The position numbers were made by a program, and so were the translations under genes. From Cytobacillus solani (lineage in GTDB: Bacteria; Bacillota; Bacilli; Bacillales; Cytobacillaceae), in assembly GCF_001420595.1 (NCBI RefSeq), contig NZ_LJIX01000006.1, positions 4,554,857 to 4,618,856 on the forward strand: a DNA stretch of 64,000 bases, written 5' to 3'. Under the pieces are notes generated by a model. It had not been told where the DNA came from. It was given only the letters and a program-made list of their open reading frames with translations, and searched no databases. Positions 44,098 through 52,649 of this stretch are shown in pieces; positions within the stretch are counted from its first letter, which is position 1, and each line of letters starts with the position of its first letter.

Positions 44098-44216
44098 TTT
44101 TTCTCACCTCCTCTTTATTATTATACAACATTTACATCCTTGTGGATTCAGAGGTTATGTAAAAAAGATAAAAGCAGTTCTCTTTTATTGAATGCTTACT
44201 TTATAAGCAATACATA

Positions 44217-44260
44217 CGAACACACCTACTAATCAAACGTTTGATTAATAGGTGTGTTCG
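44217..44260. promoter_or_regulatory. 44-base near-perfect palindrome with a TAATCAA-ACGT-TTGATTA core
   Basis: 22 bases on each side match with a single mismatch and no loop, then a T-rich run follows (GATTTTT). The core resembles TetR-type operators and recurs at 48492-48511. It could be a terminator on the plus strand, but no plus-strand gene ends here, so an operator for the LysM/NlpC gene or a repeat remnant is also possible. Confidence 0.45.
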
Positions 44261-44351
44261 ATTTTTATAAGATAGCTGCAATCTTTCCCAGGGAAAAAAT
44301 GGGGCAGATTCCCTATCCCCTCTGTCCCACAAATTTACTACCTTCTTAAAA

Positions 44352-44424
44352 ATGTCCACTGTACACATACAAACCAGCAAATTATGTCCACTATATTCAT
44401 ACAAACTAGTAAATTTTGTCCGCT
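44352..44424. repeat. 32-base direct repeats TGTCC...CAAATT
   Basis: Copies start at 44352, 44384 and (truncated, beginning TTGTCC) 44416, with a consensus ATGTCCACT...CATACAAAC.AG.AAATT. Two full copies and one partial. Multiple short TGTCC repeats are seen at ends of some insertion elements; no transposase is adjacent. Function unknown. Confidence 0.55.
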
Positions 44425-44496
44425 GATGGTGTCAGGTGTCGTTTTGTATGATAGAATATGCATAATATAGATTATTTTGGGAGGGTTGAGAGAAGA

Positions 44497-45552
44497 ATGA
44501 AGAAAAAAGTCGCAACTTTTGCAACTGCTGCTCTATTATCAGCAAGCTTTACAACGAGTGCCTTTGCTTCTACCTACACGGTACAAAAGGGGGATACCCT
44601 TTCTAGCATTGCTAAAAAGCACAATACGACAATTGGTGAGCTTAAATCTTTAAACAATCTAACAACAGATTTCTTAGCTAATAACCAAACGCTAAAGGTT
44701 GCGAAAGCCGTTGCCCCCACTGCTCCGAAAACAGCAGCAGCCGCTTCCGCTCTGACTCAAACTGTACAAGCCTACACAGTCGTTCAAGGTGACAATCTTA
44801 GCAAAATTGCTGCGAAGCATGGAATCAAATTAACTGATCTCATTGCGTGGAATAGCTTAAAATCAGACATTATTTATCCAGGGCAAAGTTTGAAGGTATC
44901 TGCTTCTTCTACAGCTCCATCGAAAGAACCTGTGGTGGAAGAATCCTTACCAGCACCTGCACCCACTCCTGCCCCTTCTGGAAATAGTAATCAGACAGCA
45001 TACATAGTAAAAAGCGGCGATAGCCTATCACGAATCGCTTCTCAATTCGGAACAACGGTTCAGCAGCTGCAAACCTTAAACAACTTAAAATCTGATTTAA
45101 TTTATGTTGGTCAATCATTGGCAGTCAACGGCCAAGGAAAGCAACCTGCAACTGAGCAAAAGCCCGAGGCTAACGAGCAAGTAACGAATACGGGTATGCC
45201 TTTATTAGATGAGGCAATCAAGCTCATCGGTACTCCTTACCTATATGGCGGGGCTAGCGTGAATGCCTTTGATTGCAGCGGATTTATTTATTATGTATTT
45301 AACAAAGCGGGGAAAACCATTAATCGCCTTTCTTCTGAGGGCTATTATAGCCGTTCCTATTATGTGGATACTCCACAGCCTGGGGACCTAGTCTTCTTTG
45401 AAAATACGTATAAACCAGGAATTTCCCATATGGGCATTTACATGGGCGATAACCAGTTTATTCATGCCAGCACATCCAAAGGTGTAATGATTACGAAGCT
45501 TAGTGATGCTTACTATCAGAAGCATTTTGATGGGTTTAAGAGATTCTATTAA
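44497..45552 (+). CDS. LysM x3 / NlpC-P60 cell-wall endopeptidase
   Basis: 351 residues. Signal peptide ending at SAFA-S, then three LysM domains ([52 protein letters not shown]) separated by Ala/Pro/Thr-rich linkers, and a C-terminal NlpC/P60 domain with C260 (FDCSG), H311 (ISHMGIYMG) and H323 (FIHAS). Secreted, binds peptidoglycan and cleaves gamma-D-Glu to diaminopimelate bonds, as in LytE/CwlS. ATG 44497 gives a proper signal peptide; an upstream in-frame ATG does not. Confidence 0.92.
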   Translation: MKKKVATFATAALLSASFTTSAFASTYTVQKGDTLSSIAKKHNTTIGELKSLNNLTTDFLANNQTLKVAKAVAPTAPKTAAAASALTQTVQAYTVVQGDNLSKIAAKHGIKLTDLIAWNSLKSDIIYPGQSLKVSASSTAPSKEPVVEESLPAPAPTPAPSGNSNQTAYIVKSGDSLSRIASQFGTTVQQLQTLNNLKSDLIYVGQSLAVNGQGKQPATEQKPEANEQVTNTGMPLLDEAIKLIGTPYLYGGASVNAFDCSGFIYYVFNKAGKTINRLSSEGYYSRSYYVDTPQPGDLVFFENTYKPGISHMGIYMGDNQFIHASTSKGVMITKLSDAYYQKHFDGFKRFY

Positions 45553-45560
45553 TCTACATG

Positions 45561-45601
45561 AAAAAGGATCAATCTTCCTGATGGGAAGGTTGATCCTTTT
45601 T
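45561..45601 (+). terminator. Rho-independent terminator
   Basis: AAAAAGGATCAA pairs with TTGATCCTTTTT around a loop containing a second short stem (CTTCC/GGAAG). Directly after the LysM/NlpC gene. Confidence 0.88.
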
Positions 45602-45621
45602 CATTATGACATCCACTTCTA

Positions 45622-45735
45622 TTAAAAATCCTTATCCGTATACATAGATATGTGAGCATGTTCAAATTTCATCTCTTCTTTGATATAGGTAACAAGATTG
45701 GAGAAAAGCTCCCTGTCACGCTGTTCATTCTCTTA
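45622..45735 (-). pseudogene. Short coding remnant (C-terminal fragment)
   Basis: The minus strand encodes ENEQRDRELFSNLVTYIKEE followed by a MKFEHAHISMYTDKDF ending in TAA, with an in-frame stop just upstream and no start codon or ribosome site. The amino-acid composition is protein-like. Probably the tail of a lost gene; family not recognised. Confidence 0.35.
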
Positions 45736-45756
45736 AGATAGACGAACATTTGTAGC

Positions 45757-45787
45757 CAAAAAAAGCTAAGAGAAATCTCCTTAGCTA
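45757..45787 (-). terminator. Rho-independent terminator of the lipoprotein gene
   Basis: On the minus strand AGCTAAGGA pairs with TCTCTTAGCT and is followed by seven Ts. The same stem sequence is used at 47995-48026. Confidence 0.75.
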
Positions 45788-45836
45788 TGGTACATTCAGA
45801 TCTGTAAGGTCTTTCTCCACGATTAGCGCCAGACAA

Positions 45837-46262
45837 TTAGGCCCCTACAGTTTGGATATGTGTTTCTTCGCCATTTTTAAATACACGAAGGAACTCGTAG
45901 TCTTTCGGTCGGTGAATTTCGTATAATTTTTGCATCACTTGATTTTCCTGCCCTTTATCAGAGCGCTCATTCAAATAAATAGTAAGTGTGTCCTCTTCTT
46001 CTTTCACATCGATTGAACCAAAGCTCTTCCCTTTATCAAGAAATTCCTGGCTTAAAAACAAATAAAACTTATCCTTCTTAACATTAAGTATATAAATCCC
46101 ATTCCCTGTTCCATCTTCATTTATTTCCATCTGAGTAATAAAGTCTTTCACTGTGGCACTTGCTTTTTCTGGATTAATCTCTGAAAATGTCAATTTACCA
46201 TCGTTAACATTGCATCCCATTAGCAGCAAAAGCATAAATGGCAATAACAATAGTTTCTTCAC
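45837..46262 (-). CDS. Small lipoprotein of unknown function
   Basis: 141 residues with a lipoprotein signal peptide, lipobox LMGC at about residues 14-17. The mature part is acidic and lacks recognisable motifs. Transcribed away from the nicotinamidase gene. Unknown role at the membrane surface. Confidence 0.7.
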   Translation of the reverse strand: MKKLLLLPFMLLLLMGCNVNDGKLTFSEINPEKASATVKDFITQMEINEDGTGNGIYILNVKKDKFYLFLSQEFLDKGKSFGSIDVKEEEDTLTIYLNERSDKGQENQVMQKLYEIHRPKDYEFLRVFKNGEETHIQTVGA

Positions 46263-46342
46263 TGCTTCACCCCTGTTATGGCTTTGTATTTAGGATTAAC
46301 TTATTCTTACATTTTTCAAGCATTGCCTAGCACTATATAAAA

Positions 46343-46894
46343 CTAAATAACCGTTGCTCCAAGCGATCCTTCAAAATGGCTTAAAGCCCACTCATGCCCT
46401 GCTTGATTAAAGGATGCAACTGCCTCTTTATGAACAACCATTTTAAACCCTTTGTTATAAGCATCTACCGCTGTGTGGAGAACACAAATATCGGTACAAA
46501 CCCCTACTAAATGAATCTCTTCAATTCCACGCTCACGTAATTTCATTTCTAGGTCCGTTCCGGCAAATGCCGAATATCTTGTTTTATCCATAAAGTATAC
46601 ATTTTCCAATCCTTCATTCGTTTCATACAGTTCTTTTAGTGCACCATACAAATCTCTGCCACTTGTATGTCGGATATTATGTGGAGGAAATAGCTTGGTT
46701 TCTGGATGAAAGGGGTCTCCTTCCTCATGGACATCAACAGCAAATACAGTAAAGTCCCCTTTTGAGATAAATTCCTTCGTTAAATCGACTATTTTATCTT
46801 CTAGTGCCTGCCCCGGCTCTCCACATGTTAAAGCTCCATTAGTTGCGACGAAATCTTCTGTGTAGTCAATATTAATTAATGCGCGTTTTGGCAT
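46343..46894 (-). CDS. pncA: Nicotinamidase
   Basis: Hydrolyses nicotinamide to nicotinate in NAD salvage. 183 residues, closely similar in pattern to B. subtilis PncA (YueJ): ALINIDYTEDFVATNGALTC, metal ligands D54 and H56 (AVDVHEEGD), K104 in FMDKTRYSAFAGTDL, nucleophile C137 in GVCTDICVLHTAVDAY. Single-gene unit. Confidence 0.93.
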   Translation of the reverse strand: MPKRALINIDYTEDFVATNGALTCGEPGQALEDKIVDLTKEFISKGDFTVFAVDVHEEGDPFHPETKLFPPHNIRHTSGRDLYGALKELYETNEGLENVYFMDKTRYSAFAGTDLEMKLRERGIEEIHLVGVCTDICVLHTAVDAYNKGFKMVVHKEAVASFNQAGHEWALSHFEGSLGATVI

Positions 46895-47087
46895 AATGGC
46901 TCACCTCATATTGGTTTTTTATTCCTAATTAAATGGTAATTCAGGGGTGGGTTTTTAGCAACTTCTTTTAGTGGTTAAAATAAAGAGGAAACGTGCTTGT
47001 GTACTTTGGGTTTTAAGTAGAATTTGATCAAGTACGCATTACTATTTTTACAGCATTTGTGAGGAATTGGATGTGGGTAGTTTAATT

Positions 47088-47930
47088 TCGGAACACCTTC
47101 GGACTCGAGCGTGCCTTTTTCTACGGATCTTGTCTGAACTTGAACTAACTTCGGACTCAGGTCTCCTTTTTTCACCTGATCTTGTCTGAACTTGAACTGA
47201 CTTCGGACTCCAGCATGCCTTTTTCTACGGATCTTGTCTGAACTTGAACCACCTTCGGACTCGAGCGTGCCTTTTTTCCGAATCTTGTCTGAACTTGAAC
47301 TGACTTCGGACTCCAGCATGCCTTTTTCTACGGGTCATGTCTGAATTTGAACCACCTTCGGACTCCAACATGCCCTTTTCTACGGATCTTGTCTGAACTT
47401 GAGCTAACTTTAGACTCCAGCATGCCTTTTTCTTCGGATCTTGTCTGAACTTGAACTGACTTCGGACTCCAGCATGCCTTTTTCTTCGGATCTTGTCTGA
47501 ACTTGGACCATCTTCGGACTCCAACATGCCCTTTTCTACGGATCTTGTCTGAACGTGAGCTGACTTCGGACTCGAGCGTGCCCTTTTCTTCGGATCTTGT
47601 CTGAACTTGAACCACCTTCGGACTCCAACATGTCTTTTTCTCCAGATCTTGTCTGAACTTGAACCACCTTCGGACACCAGCGTGCCTTTTTCTTCGGATC
47701 TTGTCTGAACTTGAACTGACTTCGGACTCGAGCGTGCCTATTTCTACGGATCTTGTCTGAACTTGAACCACCTTCGGACTTGAGCGTGCATTTTTCTCCG
47801 AATCTTGTCTGAACTTGAACTGACTTCGGACTCGTGCCTGCCTTTTTCTCTGGATCTTGTCTGAACTTGAACCACCTTCGGACTCCAGCATGCCTTTTTC
47901 TTCGGATCTTGTCTGAACTTGAGCTGATTA
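47088..47930. repeat. 52-bp tandem repeat array (minisatellite) A
   Basis: Fifteen full units plus partial ends. The anchor CTTGTCTGAA recurs at 47129, 47181, 47233, 47284, 47336 (one mismatch), 47388, 47440 and onward every 52 bases to 47908; one unit is 51. Each unit also has TTCGGACTC and TGCCTTTTTCT blocks. A six-base variable site alternates between ACTGAC and ACCACC types in most neighbouring pairs, a 104-base higher order. 52 is not a multiple of 3, so the overlapping ORFs in all three minus frames are not credible proteins. No spacers, so not CRISPR. Confidence 0.88.
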
Positions 47931-47994
47931 TAGAATAAGAGCTTCACATCATGACAAAGCAGTTTCTGATTACACAACAATAATCCAAACCTAT

Positions 47995-48026
47995 AAAAAA
48001 GAGCTAAGAGATAAAACCCCTTAGCT
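47995..48026 (-). terminator. Rho-independent terminator
   Basis: AGCTAAGGGG...CTCTTAGCT stem on the minus strand followed by a T run, 12 bases past the stop of the secreted protein gene. Confidence 0.75.
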
Positions 48027-48038
48027 ACAATTCAATAC

Positions 48039-48392
48039 CTAACGCTGTGTTTTTTTCTTTAAAAGGGCTAGCTTCGCTTTAGATGGGGTTTCATACTTTA
48101 CCACACCGGAAAAGACAAAGTCTCCATCTCCCACACTATACAAACCGTCTTCGACATCTACATAACGATAAACTCTATATACTTGACCCTTCTTTAGTTT
48201 TCTGTCTTCTGACAGGACCCCACCTTTAACCTTCCATATGGCCGTATCTGTTAAAATCGTCACTTTCCCAATTTGTCCGGATCTTAGCCCCATTTTCCTC
48301 CACATCACTTTTGTTGATGCCTCGGTTATTGATACGGTTGATAATAGGAATCCTGTAGCCATCAATAGAGATACTATTATGTGTTTTCTCAT
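48039..48392 (-). CDS. Small secreted protein of unknown function
   Basis: 117 residues from ATG 48392, which has GGAGG 11 bases upstream (an upstream ATG overlaps that site). Signal peptide about 1-25 ending TEA-S. The mature part has beta-strand-like segments (KVTILTDTAIWKVKGG, GQVYRVYRYVDVEDGLYSVGDG) with an SH3-like look, and a basic C-terminus. Not recognised. Confidence 0.68.
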   Translation of the reverse strand: MRKHIIVSLLMATGFLLSTVSITEASTKVMWRKMGLRSGQIGKVTILTDTAIWKVKGGVLSEDRKLKKGQVYRVYRYVDVEDGLYSVGDGDFVFSGVVKYETPSKAKLALLKKKTQR

Positions 48393-48491
48393 GCTGTAGA
48401 TGACCTCCATTTTTGTAAATTATTTTACAATTAATATATCGGTCAGCTAAAATTATATTTTCGGCTAACTCTTCACAACAGCCTTTCCCAA

Positions 48492-48511
48492 TTAATCAAA
48501 CGATTGATTAA
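48492..48511. promoter_or_regulatory. TTAATCAA-ACGA-TTGATTAA palindrome
   Basis: Two 8-base arms complement perfectly around ACGA. The same arms occur in the 44217-44260 palindrome. It lies 26 bases past the YitT-type gene stop on the minus strand and before the secreted-protein gene, so it could be a TetR-type operator or part of a terminator. Confidence 0.4.
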
Positions 48512-48536
48512 CACTATCGAACCACCCCAGGTGTTT

Positions 48537-49103
48537 CTATAATCCTTCATAACAGATATTCGCACAGACACCCGCAGTTAATATGGTGATGCCGGAAAAC
48601 AAAACACTCTGTAGGCCCAATACCTGAGATCCTAGTCCGACAATGAAAACATCCATTAAAACGATAAGCAGTCCAATATTTATCGGCGTTTTTTGGGCTA
48701 TGAAATAAGCGATCAAGTCAGTGCCCCCAGTGCTAGTCTTATTACGGAGCATCAATCCAACTCCAATTCCGCAAATCACCCCTCCTAAAATAGCACTCGC
48801 CCAGATCGGCAGGGAAAATTGAATAGGGGCCAATATATCAATAAAAATCGCAGTCACGATCATCCCGTAAACACTGCCATGAAACTGGGGTCTATCTTTC
48901 GCCCATGCATAGAGAATAAGAGGGACACTTAACAATGCCGACCACAGTCCAGCTTGAAAATCAAAATAATAATGCAAAATTAGGGCAAGGCCGATAATTC
49001 CACCATCCAGTAAATGATGCGGAACTAAGAAACCATTAATCCCAATCCCCAGCAGCATGCCTCCAAGCACAACAGCAGCAATTCGAGCAAACATTTCGAC
49101 CAC
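48537..49103 (-). CDS. YitT/YczE-like membrane protein (DUF161)
   Basis: 188 residues with about five membrane segments and the family stretch GINGFLVPHHLLDGGIIGLALILHY and NKTSTGGTDLIAYFIAQK. The soluble C-terminal domain of longer YitT proteins is absent. Role unknown; members are integral to the inner membrane. Confidence 0.82.
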   Translation of the reverse strand: MVEMFARIAAVVLGGMLLGIGINGFLVPHHLLDGGIIGLALILHYYFDFQAGLWSALLSVPLILYAWAKDRPQFHGSVYGMIVTAIFIDILAPIQFSLPIWASAILGGVICGIGVGLMLRNKTSTGGTDLIAYFIAQKTPINIGLLIVLMDVFIVGLGSQVLGLQSVLFSGITILTAGVCANICYEGL

Positions 49104-49853
49104 CCCATATTTTCAGACAAAAAACACTCATTTATCCATATGAGGATTGTCCAGAGAACATGCAAAAAACATGGGAATGGTTCGCAAATGTTGCTTAGTT
49201 TTCAACTGATTCCCCTTGAATAGAGGAACAGGGAAACTGTCCTTTATTTCACAGCTAGCTGAGTTTAGGCCAAGTTTGTAGATTTCTACATTTATTCCCC
49301 CGCAGTTTTATTGAACTTAATGTATTTTTTAAGTGATAAGACAGCCTTTATAATTTATAAATCGGTACAAATGACAATAAAATCTATAGAATATCTCTTA
49401 ATTCTTCTATTCATCACTAGATTTTGAAATCCAACTGTCCATCATATATTTTTCGCTTTAATAGTCAATGTTCCCATTAAAACAAACTTTTCAATAACTA
49501 TGTAATAATCACATAAAAAACACTAGCAAAATTAGGAAATTCTTGTTCAGACAACAATAAATTCCTTTACAATGGAAGTACTGGAGTTACTTTTAAAGTG
49601 GAGTGACGTTAATCAAAAATACTCAGTTCAAAATTTTAAAACTATATTTACCTGAACTATTTTTAATAGACAACATATTAAGCGAGCTACATGTTTTTAA
49701 AGGGAATAAACCCGAACTCTAAGTAGAAGAAAATCAGATTTTGAATATTATTTACATGCGTTAGTAAACACATGAAAACTAAATAGCGAAGTGAAGAGAA
49801 ATTACCATTTCAACATTTGTAAAAAAACTATAAGGAAAAGAGGTCAAGTGAGG
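49104..49853. other. Long intergenic region without a recognisable gene
   Basis: About 750 AT-rich bases between the divergent YitT-type gene and a small membrane protein gene. No convincing ORF, RNA or repeat was found; short stems exist but none is diagnostic. It must contain two promoters. Confidence 0.5.
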
Positions 49854-50510
49854 ATGCTATTGAAAAGGAATTTGTATTTAATAGGTACTGTACTTGTTGG
49901 CTTGTATCTTGTGATATTTGTATCGGGTGTTTTTATTAACATGATCAGTTACCAAGCAGGTGACTATGCAATAGTTTTAGTTTTTTTGGTTTTTTTGGTC
50001 ATACTTGAATCCTTTTTAATAAAAAAACTCCTATCCTATAACAATAACCAATCTCTTCAGAGGGAAATAGAACTTAGAAGGGAAAGAAAAAAATTAACAC
50101 CTGGTTCAAAAGCAAGAATAAAAGAACTAGGTGCTGATGTATGTTTAAAGTTAAAACATGTGTCAGGTCTCCCAATCAATACGGGTACTAATACGTTCGT
50201 TTATAGATGTAATGATAAGATTGTTTTCGAAAGAAATGAGCACACTTTTGAATTAGAAATTGACAAAATTACAGATGTTTCAATCAAAACGAACGTACAA
50301 ATCCACAAAGGATGGGTGCAACGCGACCGCGATATATTTGCGAGAGAAAAGACCAGTAAGATCTATCAATATTTGTTGATTTTCGCCTATGGAAATGGAA
50401 ATGAAGGAAACTACATCACTTTTGATGTAACTAAGAATTCAAACAAAGCATCTATTTTTGTAGGAATTTACGATTATCAGTCAAGAGAAAGAAATATTGT
50501 AAAGTTGTAA
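49854..50510 (+). CDS. Small membrane-anchored protein of unknown function
   Basis: 218 residues from ATG 49854. Two N-terminal membrane segments (LYLIGTVLVGLYLVIFVSGVF, YAIVLVFLVFLVILESFLI), a basic stretch, and a cytoplasmic PH-like beta-rich domain (GTNTFVYRCNDKIVFERNEHTFELEIDKITDV, YLLIFAYGNGNEGNYITFDV). A longer form from GTG 49791 is possible. Family not recognised. Low-GC codon use. Confidence 0.68.
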   Translation: MLLKRNLYLIGTVLVGLYLVIFVSGVFINMISYQAGDYAIVLVFLVFLVILESFLIKKLLSYNNNQSLQREIELRRERKKLTPGSKARIKELGADVCLKLKHVSGLPINTGTNTFVYRCNDKIVFERNEHTFELEIDKITDVSIKTNVQIHKGWVQRDRDIFAREKTSKIYQYLLIFAYGNGNEGNYITFDVTKNSNKASIFVGIYDYQSRERNIVKL

Positions 50511-50557
50511 CCATAATCACGTAGTTTAGGTGACAACCCCCAACATAGAAATAGGTA

Positions 50558-50601
50558 AGAGGGACTTTTACTTTTAGGAAACAGTCAGTCCCTCTTTTTT
50601 T
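50558..50601 (+). terminator. Rho-independent terminator
   Basis: AGAGGGACT pairs with AGTCCCTCT, followed by a T run, 48 bases beyond the small membrane protein gene. Confidence 0.8.
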
Positions 50602-50778
50602 CGTTTCATTGTACTGAGCGTGAAAGTTTCCCTTTATATCTGTTTATTGCAAAAAAAAGGACAGAGTTTTGCAGAGATTATGTGCAGAACCTAGCTGCAT
50701 AAAAAAAGGCTTGCCTGCTCCAAAAATGACCTCTACTGTTTGATTGTCGAGATCATAACAGGTGGAGGAATTGAAAGG

Positions 50779-50865
50779 ATGCTAGCAGTGCCAGATGTAA
50801 ATTATATCAAACATCTAAGAGAAAACGAAGACTTGTCTATTAATGAAATATCCATGAATGATTAG
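50779..50865 (+). pseudogene. IS21-family transposase (IstA) N-terminal remnant
   Basis: 28 codons reading MLAVPDVNYIKHLRENEDLS then INEISMND and a stop, preceded by a GGAGG site. This matches the usual start of IstA proteins (a xxYIkxLrxxexlSInEIA pattern). The rest of the transposase and istB are missing, so only a relic remains next to the peptide operon end. Confidence 0.62.
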
Positions 50866-50883
50866 GTCAAAGCTGATTCTTCA

Positions 50884-51717
50884 TTAAAGATCCGCATGAA
50901 GGAATTCACGAACTAACTTTAAATATGCCTCATTTTCCTCTTGCTGAGGGGAGTGTCCGCTATTTTCAAAGATAACGAGTTTTGAATTAGGTACCTTCTC
51001 AGCAATGAGCTCTGAGCAAACTACTGGTGTAATCCAGTCATGTCTGCCTACAGTCACTAATGTTGGAACAGATATTTGGTGCAAATCTGGAACTAAATTA
51101 AACGCTGGTTTATTATAGCGAAAAGCAAAATTATGCGTCTCACAGCGATAATAGATAGAATCCAAACGTGCTTTGACTGCTTCTGCGTCAAATTCGACCG
51201 TATAAAGCGGTTGAATGGCTGTAAACATCTCCTTTAGTTCTTCATTCGATCCTACCTTCCCATCGAATAGCCGGCGAATGCCCTCCTCTGTTATCCCTGG
51301 CAAATGACTCTCTAAAGCCCGGTCAACAGAAAGATGATCAAATTCACTATTGGCAGCCGTATCACGTAATAACACATGAGTAACATTTTCCGGATAGCGC
51401 AGCGTATACTCAAGCGTTAGAAATCCTCCATAGGATCCACCTAGAATCTTAATTGGACCGCCAACTAAGGTTTTCCTCATTTCTTCGATATCTGCTGCCC
51501 ATTGTTCATGCGTAAATGGCGGGTTTCCCCCTGATCGGCCAGATCCCCGCATATCCATAAATACAAGACGGTATGTATCACCGAGCGGGGAAAAAGCTTT
51601 AATATCCCCACGGCAATCACTTAAACCAGGAGCTCCATGGATAAAAAAAATAGTCTCTCCATCAGGATTCCCATGAATTTCATAGTAAAGCTCGTTATCG
51701 TTAATCGTAATAAACAT
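50884..51717 (-). CDS. Alpha/beta hydrolase, proline-iminopeptidase-like
   Basis: 277 residues from ATG 51717 (AAAGGAG 8 bases upstream). Nucleophile S95 in GGSYGG, acid in GRHDWITP, histidine in NSGHSPQQE, oxyanion HGAPG and the MRGSGRSGG motif characteristic of prolyl aminopeptidases (S33). Cytoplasmic. Last gene of the third peptide operon, so it probably removes N-terminal proline from imported peptides. Confidence 0.85.
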   Translation of the reverse strand: MFITINDNELYYEIHGNPDGETIFFIHGAPGLSDCRGDIKAFSPLGDTYRLVFMDMRGSGRSGGNPPFTHEQWAADIEEMRKTLVGGPIKILGGSYGGFLTLEYTLRYPENVTHVLLRDTAANSEFDHLSVDRALESHLPGITEEGIRRLFDGKVGSNEELKEMFTAIQPLYTVEFDAEAVKARLDSIYYRCETHNFAFRYNKPAFNLVPDLHQISVPTLVTVGRHDWITPVVCSELIAEKVPNSKLVIFENSGHSPQQEENEAYLKLVREFLHADL

Positions 51718-51734
51718 TGTCGTAGCTCCTTTCA

Positions 51735-52625
51735 TTATTTTTTAACAAATCGTGGATCAAGTGCATCGCGTAGGCCATCTCCTAAGAAATTATAAGCAAG
51801 CACTGCGATGGTAATGGCAGCCCCTGGTAAAATCCCAAGTACAGGTGCCGTCCAAATATATTGCTGCGAATTTTGCAGCATATTGCCCCATGTCGGTGTT
51901 GGCGGTTGTATGCCTAGGCCTAGATAACTAATGGCACTCTCAGTAAGAATAGCTGCAGCAATTGTTAATGTTCCTGATACGATAATGGAAGGGATAATTT
52001 GAGGAATAATATATTTAGTTAAAATTCTTATCGATTTTGCACCAGATGCATTAGCTGCCTCAACAAATTCATACTCTTTCCATTTCAGAGTCTCCCCGTA
52101 TACAACCCTCGCAATTTCCATCCAGCTAGATAAAGCAATGACCACAATGACCATAAATGGACTTGTACCAAGTACAGTTAAGGCGACAAGAACAAAGAAA
52201 AAATTCGGAATCGCCATCATTGCCTCTGTAATTCTCATAAACACAGCTTCTACAAACTTCCCAAAAAATCCAGCACATGCTCCGACAAAGGTGCCAATAA
52301 ATAAAGAGAATAGCATGGCTGCTAAACCAACAAGCAATGTTACTCTTCCCCCATGAAGCATTCTGGCAAATACATCACGGCCAAGGTCATCTGTACCGAA
52401 TGGATGCTGCAATGACCAGCTAGCTAAGGCACCAACCTCCTGTAACTCTTCTGGATTCACAGTCCAGACTAAAGGTCCAATAAATACGATGATGTGTAAT
52501 ATAATCAAAAACCAAAATGAAAAATAGGCAACTTTATTTTGAAGCAATCGATTGAGTAACGTATTCTTTTTTTTGACTTTTACCGCTGCTCCGCTCGTTA
52601 CATTCGTTTGAGTAGAAGCCTCCAT
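51735..52625 (-). CDS. Peptide ABC permease, DppC type
   Basis: 296 residues with a charged N-terminal arm, the FGTDDLGRDVFARMLHGGRVTL motif and an EYEFVEAANASGA EAA loop. Follows the frameshifted DppB-type gene by 24 bases. Confidence 0.92.
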   Translation of the reverse strand: MEASTQTNVTSGAAVKVKKKNTLLNRLLQNKVAYFSFWFLIILHIIVFIGPLVWTVNPEELQEVGALASWSLQHPFGTDDLGRDVFARMLHGGRVTLLVGLAAMLFSLFIGTFVGACAGFFGKFVEAVFMRITEAMMAIPNFFFVLVALTVLGTSPFMVIVVIALSSWMEIARVVYGETLKWKEYEFVEAANASGAKSIRILTKYIIPQIIPSIIVSGTLTIAAAILTESAISYLGLGIQPPTPTWGNMLQNSQQYIWTAPVLGILPGAAITIAVLAYNFLGDGLRDALDPRFVKK

Positions 52626-52649
52626 TCCATCTCACCTCCCCAGATCTAT

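Noticed and set aside
44201-44404. 67-residue ORF on the minus strand
   Set aside because: It covers the palindrome and 32-base repeats and has no ribosome site.
47088-47930. CRISPR array
   Set aside because: Units abut without unique spacers, are 52 bases of mostly conserved sequence, and no cas gene is in the window.
46975-47980. Four overlapping repeat-rich ORFs on the minus strand as proteins
   Set aside because: They arise because a 52-base unit shifts through all three frames. None has a ribosome site or non-repeat domain.
49104-49853. Structured RNA or riboswitch in the long AT-rich gap
   Set aside because: Only weak short stems were found and none matches a known riboswitch core by eye.
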